From the NCBI RefSeq assembly GCF_014647655.1, contig NZ_BMPP01000001.1:284943-348942 (forward strand): DNA of 64,000 nucleotides. The letters run 5' to 3'. The position numbers and the translations under genes were made by a program. This document shows positions 21,203 to 30,053 of this stretch, piece by piece; position 1 is the first letter of the stretch, and every line of letters begins with the position of its first letter. This stretch comes from Deinococcus malanensis (GTDB taxonomy: Bacteria; Deinococcota; Deinococci; Deinococcales; Deinococcaceae). Below the pieces are notes generated by a model. The model saw only the letters and a list, made by a program, of their open reading frames with translations, did no database searches and was not told the DNA's origin.

Positions 21203-21356
21203 CTGAAACCTCCGTTCTTCCCGATTCTGCCACGCCTGCCTAACGGGCGTTCGGTAGCCCACATGCGGGGACGTGCCTGTGCGTGTAACACTCCCGCCTC
21301 GCCCTTTCATTCTGAGGTTCATGAGCAGAGGCTCTGCGCTTGGTAGAGTGCAGCCT

Positions 21357-22025
21357 GTGACCGACGCTGTGCCTCACCCTGTCAAACTCGCCCCCAGTCT
21401 CCTGGCCTGCGATTTCACCCGTTTTGGAGAGGAACTGCGCGCCATCGAGGGGGCAGACTGGGCGCATGTAGATGTGATGGACGGCGCCTTCGTGCCCAAT
21501 ATCAGCTTCGGGCTGCCGATCCTGGCGGCGGCCCGTCGGGCCAGCCCGCTGTTCATGGACGTGCACCTGATGATCGAGCGTCCCGAGCGTTATCTGCGTG
21601 ACTTTGCTGATGCGGGCGCCGACGGCCTGACGGTGCACGTGGAGTCGACGCCGCACATTCAGCGCGCTGTGGACATGATCCGCGATCTGGGCAAGAAGGT
21701 CGGCATCACCCTGAATCCCGGCACGCCACTGGAGGCGCTGCGCCCGCTTCTGGCGGATGTGGACCTGATTCTGGTTATGAGTATCAACCCGGGCTTCGGT
21801 GGACAGAAATTTATGCCAAGCAGCCTGGAACGTCTGCGAACGCTACGGCGCTGGCTGGACGATTCGGGCAGCAAGGTTGAGCTTCAGGTTGATGGGGGCG
21901 TGACCCCGCAGAACGCCCGCGCGATTGTCCATGCCGGTGCCACCTGTCTGGTGGCTGGGAGTGCCGTGTACGGCCCGGACGGGGCGCAGGCCGGTCTTGA
22001 GCGGCTTCGTGAGGCCATCAAGTGA
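21357..22025 (+). CDS. rpe: Ribulose-phosphate 3-epimerase
   Basis: A 222-residue TIM-barrel enzyme of the pentose phosphate pathway. Conserved segments are [50 protein letters not shown] and [10 protein letters not shown], with the metal-binding His and Asp residues in place. GTG at 21357 is chosen: it gives the usual length and has TAGAGT (21344-21349) exactly 7 bases upstream. An in-frame ATG at 21321 would add 12 residues. The 3' end overlaps the GTG start of the next gene by four bases. Confidence 0.9.
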   Translation: MTDAVPHPVKLAPSLLACDFTRFGEELRAIEGADWAHVDVMDGAFVPNISFGLPILAAARRASPLFMDVHLMIERPERYLRDFADAGADGLTVHVESTPHIQRAVDMIRDLGKKVGITLNPGTPLEALRPLLADVDLILVMSINPGFGGQKFMPSSLERLRTLRRWLDDSGSKVELQVDGGVTPQNARAIVHAGATCLVAGSAVYGPDGAQAGLERLREAIK

Positions 22026-22762
22026 GGCTGCGGGTTGACCTGCTGCCACATGGAAACTACCCCGACGTGGTGGTGATCATCGATGTGCTGCGGGCCACCA
22101 CCACCGCCGTGGCCTACCTGGAGCGCGGCGCCGACGCGTTGCTGTTGACCCGCACGCCTGAGGTGGCCCTGGCCCTGCGTCCGGAGGCCGGCGAGGCAGG
22201 GGAGAGCCGGCCCCTGGTGCTGGGCGGCGAGCGCGGTGGCCTTCCCATCCCGGGCTTTGACTTCGGCAACAGCCCGGTCGAGGCGGCGGCGCAGAACTTC
22301 ACGGGCAAAACGGTCGTCATGAACACCACCAACGGCACAGATGCCGCGCATGTTGCATCGCAGACCGGCAAGCACGTGCTGCTGGCCAGTCTGACCAATG
22401 CCCACGCGGCTGCCCGCCGCGCCCGCGCCCTGGCCACGGAGGAAATTGCCATCGTGTGTGCAGGCACCGATGCCCGCGTGAGCCTGGAAGACGTGTACGC
22501 CGCCGGCGTGCTGGCCGAGTACCTGCTGGCGCTGGGCGGATTCAGCATCGACGACGGCGCGCGCATCGCGCTGACCATGCGCCGCAACGTCGGGAACCCC
22601 ATCGAGGCCCTGTCCAGCAGCGTTCACGGTGAGCGGCTGGGCCAGCTGGGCCTGGGCGAGGACGTGCGGTATGCCGCGCAGGTCAGCACCAGTACGCTGG
22701 TGCCGGTCCTGGTTTCCGGCGAGGACGTGCCGGAAAGCACCCTGAAATTCACCGCTGGCTAA
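22022..22762 (+). CDS. comB: 2-phosphosulfolactate phosphatase family protein (ComB)
   Basis: A 246-residue protein with the ComB signatures [39 protein letters not shown] and MNTTNGTDA. In methanogens ComB hydrolyses 2-phosphosulfolactate during coenzyme M synthesis; the bacterial members mostly have unknown true substrates because coenzyme M is absent. GTG at 22022 overlaps the stop of rpe (GTGA), so translation is coupled. I would annotate the family with confidence but not the reaction. Confidence 0.85.
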   Translation: MRLRVDLLPHGNYPDVVVIIDVLRATTTAVAYLERGADALLLTRTPEVALALRPEAGEAGESRPLVLGGERGGLPIPGFDFGNSPVEAAAQNFTGKTVVMNTTNGTDAAHVASQTGKHVLLASLTNAHAAARRARALATEEIAIVCAGTDARVSLEDVYAAGVLAEYLLALGGFSIDDGARIALTMRRNVGNPIEALSSSVHGERLGQLGLGEDVRYAAQVSTSTLVPVLVSGEDVPESTLKFTAG

Positions 22763-22834
22763 GCCCCCATTTGCTTGTGACAAGGTTGTGGCCACTCTGT
22801 GAGGCGGCTCATCGCCGGCCCCTAGACTTCCCAA

Positions 22835-23329
22835 ATGTCCCGTCATGCACTGCTTGCCGCGCTGATGCTTACCGGCTGGAGCGCCGCAGCTCCCTATACT
22901 GATACCAAGAATGGTTTCGCCGTTACGCCTCCACCGGGCTGGCAGAAGGCCGCCCATCCCGGGACAGTGCTGGTTTACGTGGTGCCTCAGCCTGTGCAGC
23001 AGTTCTCCCCCAATCTGAACGTGGTGGTGCAGCCCCTCCCCAAGGGCATGACGCAGGCGCAGTATCACCAGCTCAGCCTGGCCCAGATCCCCAAGGTCTT
23101 CCCGGAAGGCAAGGTGCTGGCCCACCGCGCGGTCACGCTGGGCGGACAGAAGGCCAACGAACTGGTGTATACCGGCCTTCAGGGACAGTTCAGGCTGCAT
23201 TTTGTGGCCACCTACGCTGTGCGGGGCAGCAACGCCTATATCGTGACGTTCACCACCATCCGAGGTCAGGAAGCGGCACTCAAGACGCCCATGGCCAATT
23301 TTCTGAAGAGCTTCAAATTTACGCGTTAA
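22835..23329 (+). CDS. Secreted PsbP/DcrB-like protein
   Basis: A 164-residue exported protein: MSRHALLAALMLTGWSAAAP is a signal peptide. The mature part (TKNGFAVTPPPGWQ, then LNVVVQPLPKGMTQAQYHQL, and a C-terminal FLKSFKFTR) has the Mog1/PsbP-like alpha-beta pattern found in DcrB and many uncharacterised envelope proteins. TAGACT (22823-22828) lies 6 bases before the ATG, so it is leaderless. No partner gene is visible. Confidence 0.7.
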   Translation: MSRHALLAALMLTGWSAAAPYTDTKNGFAVTPPPGWQKAAHPGTVLVYVVPQPVQQFSPNLNVVVQPLPKGMTQAQYHQLSLAQIPKVFPEGKVLAHRAVTLGGQKANELVYTGLQGQFRLHFVATYAVRGSNAYIVTFTTIRGQEAALKTPMANFLKSFKFTR

Positions 23330-23605
23330 AACGGGCTGCGCTGCGGACTTCGACGCTCCTGGAGCCATAGGTCATGCTGGGTGGATTCAAGATGAGATGG
23401 CTGCCGGAGAGCAAGGCGTCGAACTCAGGTGGTTCAGACGCGTACTAGAACTCAGCTCAGCCCCCTGATGGCGGTAACCCGGAAGGAAAGAATCCAGCCA
23501 GGCCAGAACATCGTGCGCAACTGCGCGGGCCTGACCGCCAGGCAACCCACCAATCGTCGGCTGCGTACCTGCGGCGTGTGCTGGTCGTCCGGTACCCTGT
23601 AGCGC

Positions 23606-24829
23606 GTGACTGATCTTGAACTTCCCGCTGTGACTCCGGTGGAGGCGGTGAACTGGGCCGAAATTCCCAGCCCGGCCTTCGTCCTGGACGAATCCAGACT
23701 GCGCCGGAACCTCTCCTTGATTTCGCAGGTACAGCGTGAAAGCGGCGCGCAGATTATCGTGGCCTTCAAAGGGTTTGCGATGTGGAGTACCTTCCCGCTG
23801 CTGCGCGAATACGGAATTACCGGCGCCACAGCCAGCAGCCTCAACGAGGCGATTCTGGCCCGGGAGGAGATGCGGGGCGAGGTTCATGTGTATGCCCCCG
23901 CCTACAGCGACGAGGACTTTCCCCGGATTCTGGAACTGGCTGATCACCTGATTTTCAATTCCTTCGGGCAGTGGGAACGCTTCCGGCCTCAGGTGCAGGC
24001 GGCCCGGGAGCAGGGCCGCTCCCTGCAGGTCGGTATCCGTGTCAACCACGAGTACGGCGAGGTCGAAACGGACCTATACAATCCCGCCGGCCCCTTTTCC
24101 CGCCTGGGAGTGACGCGCCGCGAATTCCGCGAGGATCTGCTCGACGGTGTCGATGGCCTGCACTTTCACAGCCTGTGCGAGAATGACTCCTCCACGCTGG
24201 AGCGCACCCTGGTCGCCTTCGAGGAGAAGTTCGGTGAGTTCCTGGGTCACATGAAATGGGTCAACTTCGGTGGGGGACACCTGATGACGCGGGCGGGCTA
24301 CGACATTCCACGTCTGATCCGGGTGATCCGGGAGTTCAAGGCCCGGCATGGGGTCCACGTGATCCTGGAGCCAGGCAGCGCTTTTGGCTGGCAGACCGGC
24401 TGGCTGGTCAGCAGCGTGCTGGATGTGGTGCACAACGTTAAGGACGCGGCAGTGCTGGACGTTTCCGTATCCGCGCATATGCCCGATGTGCTGGAAATGC
24501 CGTACCGTCCCAGGATCCTGGGCGCCGGTGACCCGCCGGAGCAGGGGCAGCACCGCTCGGACGACGGCACCCCCGTGGCAGCGGGCCACCCCTACATCAT
24601 CGGGGGCACGACCTGTCTGGCTGGAGACGTGATCGGGGAGTACATCTTTGACCAGCCCCTGCAGATCGGGGACCGGATTGTGTTTGACGACATGATCCAC
24701 TACACCATGGTCAAGACCACGTTCTTCAACGGCGTCAAGCACCCGGACATCGGCATTCTGCGCACGGACGGCCGGTATGACCGAGTCAAATCCTTCGGCT
24801 ACAAGGAGTTCAAGGCCAAACTCAGCTGA
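23606..24829 (+). CDS. nspC: Carboxynorspermidine decarboxylase
   Basis: A 407-residue fold-type III PLP decarboxylase that produces norspermidine or spermidine from the carboxylated precursor. The PLP lysine is in VAFKGFAMW (Lys55), a motif specific to NspC/CANSDC, and FHSLCENDSS plus GGGHLMTRAGYD and EPGSAFGW follow. The dehydrogenase partner that makes carboxy(nor)spermidine is not in this window. GTG at 23606 is preceded by TACCCT (23593-23598) with a 7-base spacer, supporting a leaderless mRNA. The 276 bases upstream show no gene. Confidence 0.92.
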   Translation: MTDLELPAVTPVEAVNWAEIPSPAFVLDESRLRRNLSLISQVQRESGAQIIVAFKGFAMWSTFPLLREYGITGATASSLNEAILAREEMRGEVHVYAPAYSDEDFPRILELADHLIFNSFGQWERFRPQVQAAREQGRSLQVGIRVNHEYGEVETDLYNPAGPFSRLGVTRREFREDLLDGVDGLHFHSLCENDSSTLERTLVAFEEKFGEFLGHMKWVNFGGGHLMTRAGYDIPRLIRVIREFKARHGVHVILEPGSAFGWQTGWLVSSVLDVVHNVKDAAVLDVSVSAHMPDVLEMPYRPRILGAGDPPEQGQHRSDDGTPVAAGHPYIIGGTTCLAGDVIGEYIFDQPLQIGDRIVFDDMIHYTMVKTTFFNGVKHPDIGILRTDGRYDRVKSFGYKEFKAKLS

Positions 24830-24836
24830 GGTTGTC

Positions 24837-24878
24837 CAGCAGACAGGCTCCGGCCGGGTGGCTGGAGCCTGTCTGCTG
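24837..24878 (+). terminator. Long perfect inverted repeat after nspC
   Basis: CAGCAGACAGGCTCC (24837-24851) and its exact complement (24864-24878) form a 15-base stem with a 12-base loop, 8 bases after the nspC stop. There is no T tract, so it may act as a transcript-stabilising or Rho-assisted end rather than a classical terminator. It separates nspC from the oppositely oriented surface-protein gene. Confidence 0.6.
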
Positions 24879-25045
24879 CTGGAAAACTCGGTGAAAGAGG
24901 AACCCTTGCGTGGTATCACCACGCGCCGATTAGAACCCGGGCGTCCCCTGTGAACTGGACGCGCTGCGGGAAAATTCAGGCCGGGGATGGGGCGACGTAC
25001 CGGACTTGCCAGTCATCCCCAGCGGGGAAGGTTAGATCGGGAACG

Positions 25046-26317
25046 TTACTTGCGGTAGATCTTGGGAACGCCGCCGACAGTGCGGATGGTGCCGCCTTCG
25101 AAGTCCGCCGCCCAGCCGCCGTTGAGCAGATACTGATCACGGGTCGGGAAGCCCAGGAAACTGCCGGAGCCACCCAGTCCCTGGTAGGTCTTCAGGACGG
25201 CGCCCTGCAGCCAGAAGGTGCCGTACTTCTCGGTGCCGTACAGGGCGCCGTTCTGGAAGAAACCGTACAGGCCACTGGTGCCGTAGGGATTGCGGGGAAT
25301 GACCTTCTCGTCACCAGCAGCCCATCCCAGACGGCTGGGAGGACGCGTGGCGCCGTTCTCTGCGCGTGCCAGGGCTATGTAACGTTCGAGCAGGCGGCCG
25401 TGAACCGAGTACGAGCGGCTGCTGCCGTTGGCATGCAGGAGTACAGCGTCACCATAGGCCCCGACGCCCTTGAACTTCTGCCACCAGCCGTCGCCCCAGG
25501 GGACCGCATAGGTGGTCGCGGCGCCCAGAGACTCGTCGCCCTTCAGCCGGTCATAGGCTTCAGCCATGGCCCGGTCAATGGTGCCGTCCCGGCGCTCACC
25601 CGCCTGGATCTGCGTGGTCGGGGTCTGCACCGGCTCCTGCGCCTTGGGCTGAGCCTGAGGCTGCGTCATGGGTTGCGTGGAATTCTCGGGTGTTTGCGTC
25701 ACCGTGCCAGATGCTGTTCCCTTGGCGGCTGGTGCCTTGTCCGCAGTGCCGACGCGGAAGGTGGCCACGTCGGTGGTCCAACCGTCGGCTGGCAGTGGGT
25801 TGACCACGATGCTCAGCGCACGGGCCAGATTTTCCTGCCCCTTAAGCCGCACCTCGGCAAAGCCCTGGTCGTCTGCAAAAGTGGCGATGTCGTCCAGGTC
25901 AAGCTCGCGTTTGCTGGCCAGAGCCAGAAGCCTGTCCTGTCCGTTGGGACCGCCCACCGTGAAGGTGTACTTGGCACCCTGCTTGGGGAAAACACGGGTG
26001 ACACCGGCTTTCATAAAGTTGCTTTCCTCGAAATTGTTGGGGAAAAACAGGTCCACCTCGCCGTTGGCGTTGATGTTGAACAGGTAGACATAGGCGTCCT
26101 GATTGGTTTTCAGACCGATGCTGAGGGTCTCGCCCTTGCGGTAAAGAGGGTTGCCCTTTCCGCTTGCGTCACGGTTGACCCAGACCTGGACGTCCAGCTT
26201 GGTCTCGACCGGATTAACGATGATGCTCTGGGCAGTAATCTTGGCTGGCCCTGCGCTGGCAGCACACAGGCCGAGCAAACCTGTCAGGGTCAGAATGCCT
26301 CGTACGTTCCTTTGCAT
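25046..26317 (-). CDS. Surface protein with DUF4384 and LGFP-type repeats
   Basis: A 423-residue exported protein: signal peptide MQRNVRGILTLTGLLGLCAA ending near ASA. Residues about 30-170 match the DUF4384 pattern (YRKGETLSIGLKTNQDAYVYLFNINANGEVDLFFPN). A Thr/Gln/Pro-rich linker (about 190-245) leads to a C-terminal block (about 300-420) with GFFQNGALYGTEKYGTFWLQGAVL and LGFPTRDQY, which are LGFP-type repeats that usually bind cell-wall material. The arrangement suggests an envelope or S-layer associated protein. AGGAGG 8 bases before ATG 26317 supports the start. Confidence 0.75.
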   Translation of the reverse strand: MQRNVRGILTLTGLLGLCAASAGPAKITAQSIIVNPVETKLDVQVWVNRDASGKGNPLYRKGETLSIGLKTNQDAYVYLFNINANGEVDLFFPNNFEESNFMKAGVTRVFPKQGAKYTFTVGGPNGQDRLLALASKRELDLDDIATFADDQGFAEVRLKGQENLARALSIVVNPLPADGWTTDVATFRVGTADKAPAAKGTASGTVTQTPENSTQPMTQPQAQPKAQEPVQTPTTQIQAGERRDGTIDRAMAEAYDRLKGDESLGAATTYAVPWGDGWWQKFKGVGAYGDAVLLHANGSSRSYSVHGRLLERYIALARAENGATRPPSRLGWAAGDEKVIPRNPYGTSGLYGFFQNGALYGTEKYGTFWLQGAVLKTYQGLGGSGSFLGFPTRDQYLLNGGWAADFEGGTIRTVGGVPKIYRK

Positions 26318-26530
26318 GGTAGATCCTCCTCGGTACGCCTGACGCTAAAGGCTGAATCTGACCAGTCACTGAAAATTGCGTTCACAACAACAGTAATAAA
26401 GTTCGCCTCAATGGTCGCTGAAGATAGAACGGTGTTTGTGGGTGAGGAATAAGTCGTCCCTGATGAACAGGTGATGCCTGACTTCTGCCCCGTGGATTCT
26501 TCTCAGAAGGCAGCCGGTACGCTGCGGGGC

Positions 26531-26968
26531 ATGCGCCTTCCAGTGATGGTTCTGACCCTCGGGGTCCTGTGCGTTCAGGCGGCACATGCCCACGGAACAC
26601 CTGGTCAGTCGCCTGTGACCTCGCCGATGACTGCAGTGCGGGACCCCTGGCCGACAGCGGCGGTACTGACCAGGTTGCTGACCCTCCCCGCTGCAAAAGC
26701 AGACGGCCTGCAGATGGCGAAAGACCTCAGGCTGAACTCGCTTCAGGTTTCCGAACTGCGCCGGCTGGCCGCAAGTGAGTCGGCTTATGGCCGCGCCGGT
26801 CGTCGGGTCATCGGCCGTGAGGAAGCCGCCCGCCTCAACCACAACCTGCTGCATATGAATCAGGAAAAGGACCGCAAGGTACGGGTGGCACTGGGAGAGC
26901 GTTACCCGGCTTTCAGGGCGTGGATTCGGGAGTGGTGGCAGACACAGGTGGTTCAGGCCCGGAGCTGA
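26531..26968 (+). CDS. Small secreted protein, unknown function
   Basis: A 145-residue protein with signal peptide MRLPVMVLTLGVLCVQAAHA. The mature part is helical and basic (LQMAKDLRLNSLQVSELRRLAASESAYGR, LLHMNQEKDRKVRVALGERY), a pattern like small periplasmic helical proteins of the Spy/LTXXQ type, though no LTxxQ repeat is plain. ATG 26531 is set by TACGCT (26518-26523) with a 7-base spacer. The frame extends upstream, but the leaderless arrangement and the signal peptide argue for this start. It stands alone between two leftward genes. Confidence 0.6.
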   Translation: MRLPVMVLTLGVLCVQAAHAHGTPGQSPVTSPMTAVRDPWPTAAVLTRLLTLPAAKADGLQMAKDLRLNSLQVSELRRLAASESAYGRAGRRVIGREEAARLNHNLLHMNQEKDRKVRVALGERYPAFRAWIREWWQTQVVQARS

Positions 26969-27083
26969 TCAGCGGCAGGACCGCTGGCACAGCATGCCCG
27001 TGACAGGCTGCATCAGAGAGTCTGACTTGTACCACTGAGCCGACGTTGCAGCAGCTGGCATGAGGAGCCGGCACTGCATTTGC

Positions 27084-27860
27084 TCACGGCAGCAGAAGTC
27101 GGGTCAGCCACAGCGCAAGAGGGGCGATCAGAAGTCCGGGCAACAGACTGCCGACCCGCACGCGGCGGTCTTCCCAGCCCAGGCCGGCCAGCATCAGGTT
27201 CCAGCTGATTCCGGCGATCATCAGGCCACCGGTACCAGTCAGAAGCAACACAAAGGGATTTGTCTTGAGCACCGATGGGTCGGCTCCGCCCAAAAGACTG
27301 GCGGCAAAGTAACCGGCAGCCACGCTGATACCGCCCTGCACCACCAGAATGGTAAGGGTGCTGAAGCCCACCCCGATGCCGTAGGCTCCGGCCAGGGCCA
27401 GCGCAGCAATACCGTCCAGGGTGCTTTTCAGGACATAGGTGCTGTTGTCACCGGTCAGTCCGTTCTGCAGGCCTCCCACCACGGTCATGGGTCCGATGCA
27501 GAACAGCAGACTTGCCGCCACAAATCCCTCGGTAAAGCGTCCCCCGCCTCGGAAGCGGCGCTTGAGGCTGTCGCCCAGTCGGCCCAGGGCCTCTTCTATG
27601 CCCAGCGCCTCTCCGAGCACGGCACCCGCCGCCAGGCTGATCAGGGCCAGAATCACTCCGGGAATGTTGCCGCCATTGGTGCGGTTCAGGTTGCCGGCCA
27701 TGTCAAGGGCAATAAACAGGGTCACGAGGCTGAGGGTCTGCAGCAGCGTCCGCTGAGTGCGTTCGGGCAGACGACTTCCCACCGTCAGACCCAGCAGGGT
27801 TCCCAGCAGCACCGCAGCAACATTGACGAACGTGCCTGACAGTTGTTCCACGAGACTCAT
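27084..27860 (-). CDS. DUF554 family membrane protein
   Basis: A 258-residue protein with seven or so hydrophobic segments. The N-terminus GTFVNVAAVLLGTLLGLTVGSRLPE and the sequences FVAASLLFCIGPMTVVGGLQNGLTGD and LKSTLDGIAALALAGAYGIGVGFS are the hallmarks of the DUF554 (YdfK/YqgA) family, inner-membrane proteins thought to be transporters. Function and substrate are unknown. It is monocistronic. Confidence 0.85.
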   Translation of the reverse strand: MSLVEQLSGTFVNVAAVLLGTLLGLTVGSRLPERTQRTLLQTLSLVTLFIALDMAGNLNRTNGGNIPGVILALISLAAGAVLGEALGIEEALGRLGDSLKRRFRGGGRFTEGFVAASLLFCIGPMTVVGGLQNGLTGDNSTYVLKSTLDGIAALALAGAYGIGVGFSTLTILVVQGGISVAAGYFAASLLGGADPSVLKTNPFVLLLTGTGGLMIAGISWNLMLAGLGWEDRRVRVGSLLPGLLIAPLALWLTRLLLP

Positions 27861-27959
27861 CGGGGGCGACTGTAGTGCATGGGCCGCGCCATGGTTTGCT
27901 GGTGTGTTCCCACGCAGCGCGTCACGTTGGCGCGCCTGACCTAGAGATCCCCTTGAGAA

Positions 27960-27987
27960 TTGACATCAGGCTGACCGGGCGTATGGT
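27960..27987 (+). promoter_or_regulatory. Sigma-A type promoter of the HTH leader
   Basis: Consensus -35 TTGACA (27960-27965), 16-base spacer, and -10 TATGGT (27982-27987). Transcription would begin near 27993-27996, at the first bases of the structured leader. Confidence 0.65.
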
Positions 27988-27992
27988 ACGCT

Positions 27993-28127
27993 CCGCGCAA
28001 GTTGAAACGTGTTGCCTGCCCTATTCTCTGCCAGCGTCCCGATGCGGGCGGGCCAGGCGGCGCGCGGAACATCCTTGAATCTGAAATCTCGTGTGGGGCT
28101 GCCGTGTGGTGGCCCCACGCTCTTTTG
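27993..28127 (+). ncRNA. Structured leader or small RNA ending in a terminator
   Basis: About 135 bases, starting at the predicted promoter. CCGCGC (27993-27998) pairs with GCGCGG (28062-28067); inside it GCCTGCCC (28014-28021) pairs with GGGCCAGGC (28050-28058) with one bulge. After a single-stranded AT-rich link, GTGTGGGGC / GCCCCACGC (28091-28099 and 28112-28120) and TCTTTT form an intrinsic terminator. The ribosome binding site of the next gene (GGAGG, 28127-28131) starts one base after the T tract. Either this is a stand-alone small RNA, or a transcription attenuator controlling the HTH gene. Confidence 0.5.
28091..28126 (+). terminator. Intrinsic terminator directly before the HTH gene
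   Basis: Stem GTGTGGGGC (28091-28099) with GCCCCACGC (28112-28120), 12-base loop, then TCTTTT. It sits between a good promoter and the gene's ribosome binding site, so read-through or regulated antitermination is needed for expression from that promoter. Confidence 0.75.
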
Positions 28128-28140
28128 GAGGCCTGAGACT

Positions 28141-28344
28141 ATGACCCTATCCGATCAGTTCCAGAACCTGCCCAAACTCCTGAAAGTCAGCGAGGTGGCC
28201 GACTTTACCGGTACTCACGAACGTACGGTCCGGCGCTGGATCCGGGACGGCCGGCTGGGTGCGGTGGAACATCCCAGTGGCTTGCGGGTGCCGCGCCGCT
28301 CGCTCTGGCGTTTCCTCGGCCTGGATATGGCCCTGAGCGCCTGA
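28141..28344 (+). CDS. Small helix-turn-helix DNA-binding protein
   Basis: A 67-residue protein: MTLSDQFQNLPKLLKVSEVADFTGTHERTVRRWIRDGRLGAVEHPSGLRVPRRSLWRFLG. The KVSEVADFTGTHERTVRRWIRDGRLGA segment is a MerR/excisionase-type winged helix-turn-helix (helix, turn, recognition helix, then a basic wing). At this size it is all DNA-binding domain, as in excisionases or small regulators. No integrase or phage gene is nearby, so a chromosomal regulator is more likely than an excisionase. GGAGG lies 9 bases before the ATG, right behind a terminator hairpin. Confidence 0.8.
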   Translation: MTLSDQFQNLPKLLKVSEVADFTGTHERTVRRWIRDGRLGAVEHPSGLRVPRRSLWRFLGLDMALSA

Positions 28345-28393
28345 ACCGGCCGGGCTGGGGCTGATCGCCCTCCTGAAGACTTACACTGCCGGC

Positions 28394-29140
28394 GTGAATT
28401 CCGGCCCGCCACCGTCGCAGAGTTTTCAGGACCTTCGGACCGCCGTGGCTGCGCATGACTATGCAGCAGCCACAGTACTACTGGAGGTCCTGACTCCGGC
28501 ATACCGCCAGCAGGCTGCGCCGCTGGCACTCCAGCTGGGTCAGCCGCGTCTGGCCGCTGCCTGGACCGACCAGCCTCTGCTTCAGGTAGCGGCGCTTTTG
28601 CGTCTTGGTGAGCCGGCCGCTGCCCTGGAGGTGCTGCGGGAGCAGGGCCAGTCGGCCCGGCCAGCTGCTCTGCGGGCCCGCGCCGTATGGCAGTTACAGC
28701 AGCAGGACGCACGATCCTTGGCTGAAGAGGCGCGGCGACGCGCCCAGGCAGAGGGTGACGCTGCGGCCCTGGTCGCTGTGGCCACATTGCGCGGGGAGCA
28801 GTGCCTGGAGGATCCCTTCGCTGCGTTGCGGGCCCTGGCCGAAGGTCTCAAGATCGCAGAACTGACCGGTGATCCTGCCGACGCCCATCTGCTTGCTGTG
28901 CTGGGGCATGCCCAGTTGCGAATGGGCAGTGGCAAGGGCCGGCGCACGGCCGAAAAGGCTTTAGAGCGCAGCCTGCCGGCAAGCCCGGCGCGGGTGCTGG
29001 CCTTGCTGGCGCTGGACCAGCCAGAGGAAGCGATGGCTCAGGCAAGCTCCGGAGAGCTGGCAGCGGTGTGGTGGCGGGGGTTTATCACTTCAGGGTCTGC
29101 CAGCGGGTCAGAAATGGGACATACGGTGGTGGACGGATAA
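28394..29140 (+). CDS. Helical-repeat (TPR-like) protein
   Basis: A 248-residue Ala/Leu/Gln-rich, soluble helical protein with repeating helix pairs (FQDLRTAVAAHDYAAATVLLEVL, VAALLRLGEPAAALEVLREQG, ALRARAVWQLQQQDARSLAEEARRRA). This is the look of a degenerate tetratricopeptide solenoid, usually a protein-binding scaffold. GTG at 28394 has TACACT (28382-28387) 6 bases upstream. Its 3' end overlaps that of the opposite-strand phosphotransferase gene by 56 bases, so the two transcripts are partly complementary. Confidence 0.6.
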   Translation: MNSGPPPSQSFQDLRTAVAAHDYAAATVLLEVLTPAYRQQAAPLALQLGQPRLAAAWTDQPLLQVAALLRLGEPAAALEVLREQGQSARPAALRARAVWQLQQQDARSLAEEARRRAQAEGDAAALVAVATLRGEQCLEDPFAALRALAEGLKIAELTGDPADAHLLAVLGHAQLRMGSGKGRRTAEKALERSLPASPARVLALLALDQPEEAMAQASSGELAAVWWRGFITSGSASGSEMGHTVVDG

Positions 29141-30053
29141 ACCTGCGTGGACCAGGATTGCCGTTCAGATAGACACTTTCATAAGTCCAGACATTGCGTT
29201 CCTGCGACATGGCGTAGAACCGCGCGCCGTTTTGCAGTTCGTCGCAGGGCAGGGGAAAGTGGGCCCGGTAGGCACACAGAAAGGCCCGACACAGCTGAGG
29301 GAGCAGCTCCAGACTCAGGTCAATGGTCCGGACAATCTCCCAGGCCCGGGGCCCACGCCGGGTCTGCTCCCAGTCAGTAAGTGATGCAGGCTGCCAGTCC
29401 TGAAAAAACACGTTGCCGTCGTGATAGTCACCATGCAGGAAGCGGAACGGGAAGGAGGGCACCACATCCCGCAGGGGTACAGAACGGAGGTGTGCAAGAC
29501 GTTGCCGGGTGCGCGTCAGGGCCCACCGGTCTATCTCCTCCAAGACGGGAAGAGACAGGATCGCCTGCTCGATTCTCTCCAGCCGTTGGGCGGTATGCTC
29601 CACGCTGGAGGCGCATAGGACAGGCACGGCAAACGGCACCTCTGCCGGCAGGCGGCTGTGCACCTGGGCCAGAAAAGCTCCCAGAGCGGAGGCGGTCTTC
29701 ATGCACAACGCGCTTCGGGGGATAGGGGCACCGGCAGCCTGCGCGAACAGCGCGGCCCAGGCACCATCGGCCCCGGTTCCATGCAGCCGGGCCACGGTAT
29801 TTCCATCATGGGCAGGCAGCAGCGCAGGGGTGGGAACGCCACTGGCAAGTGCGACCGCAATGGCCGCGTGCTCCCGATCGATCTGTGTCCGGTCTGGCGT
29901 ACGGTAAACGCGCAGGTGATAGGTGCCGTCTCTGGTCTGCACGCGGTAGGCCCCATTGATGCTGCCTCCGCACACAGCCGTGATCTGCCGGACTGGTCCG
30001 ACAGACCACAGGGTTTCCAGACCTTCTGTGAAGGTGGCGCCTGCTTCGTTCAC
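29085..30053 (-). CDS. Aminoglycoside-phosphotransferase-like kinase
   Basis: A 322-residue protein-kinase-fold phosphotransferase. FRFLHGDYHDGNVFFQDWQPASLTDWEQTRRGPRAWEI contains the catalytic loop HGDYHDGN and the metal-binding Asp (LTDWE), typical of the APH / choline kinase / homoserine kinase II family. GSINGAYRVQTRDGTYHLRVYR is the glycine loop and nucleotide-binding lysine/arginine region. GTG 30053 overlaps the TGA of the P450 gene (GTGA). Substrate is unknown: small molecules such as antibiotics, sugars or amino alcohols are typical. Being coupled to a P450 suggests modification of the same metabolite. Confidence 0.8.
   Translation of the reverse strand: MNEAGATFTEGLETLWSVGPVRQITAVCGGSINGAYRVQTRDGTYHLRVYRTPDRTQIDREHAAIAVALASGVPTPALLPAHDGNTVARLHGTGADGAWAALFAQAAGAPIPRSALCMKTASALGAFLAQVHSRLPAEVPFAVPVLCASSVEHTAQRLERIEQAILSLPVLEEIDRWALTRTRQRLAHLRSVPLRDVVPSFPFRFLHGDYHDGNVFFQDWQPASLTDWEQTRRGPRAWEIVRTIDLSLELLPQLCRAFLCAYRAHFPLPCDELQNGARFYAMSQERNVWTYESVYLNGNPGPRRFIRPPPYVPFLTRWQTLK

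Noticed and set aside
27953..27970. Possible radiation/desiccation response motif (RDRM)
   Set aside because: Only the right half (ATTGACAT) resembles the known palindrome; the left half does not match, and the sequence is better read as the -35 box of a promoter.
28141..28344. Phage excisionase
   Set aside because: The fold fits, but there is no integrase, attachment site or other phage gene nearby, so a chromosomal regulator is more likely.
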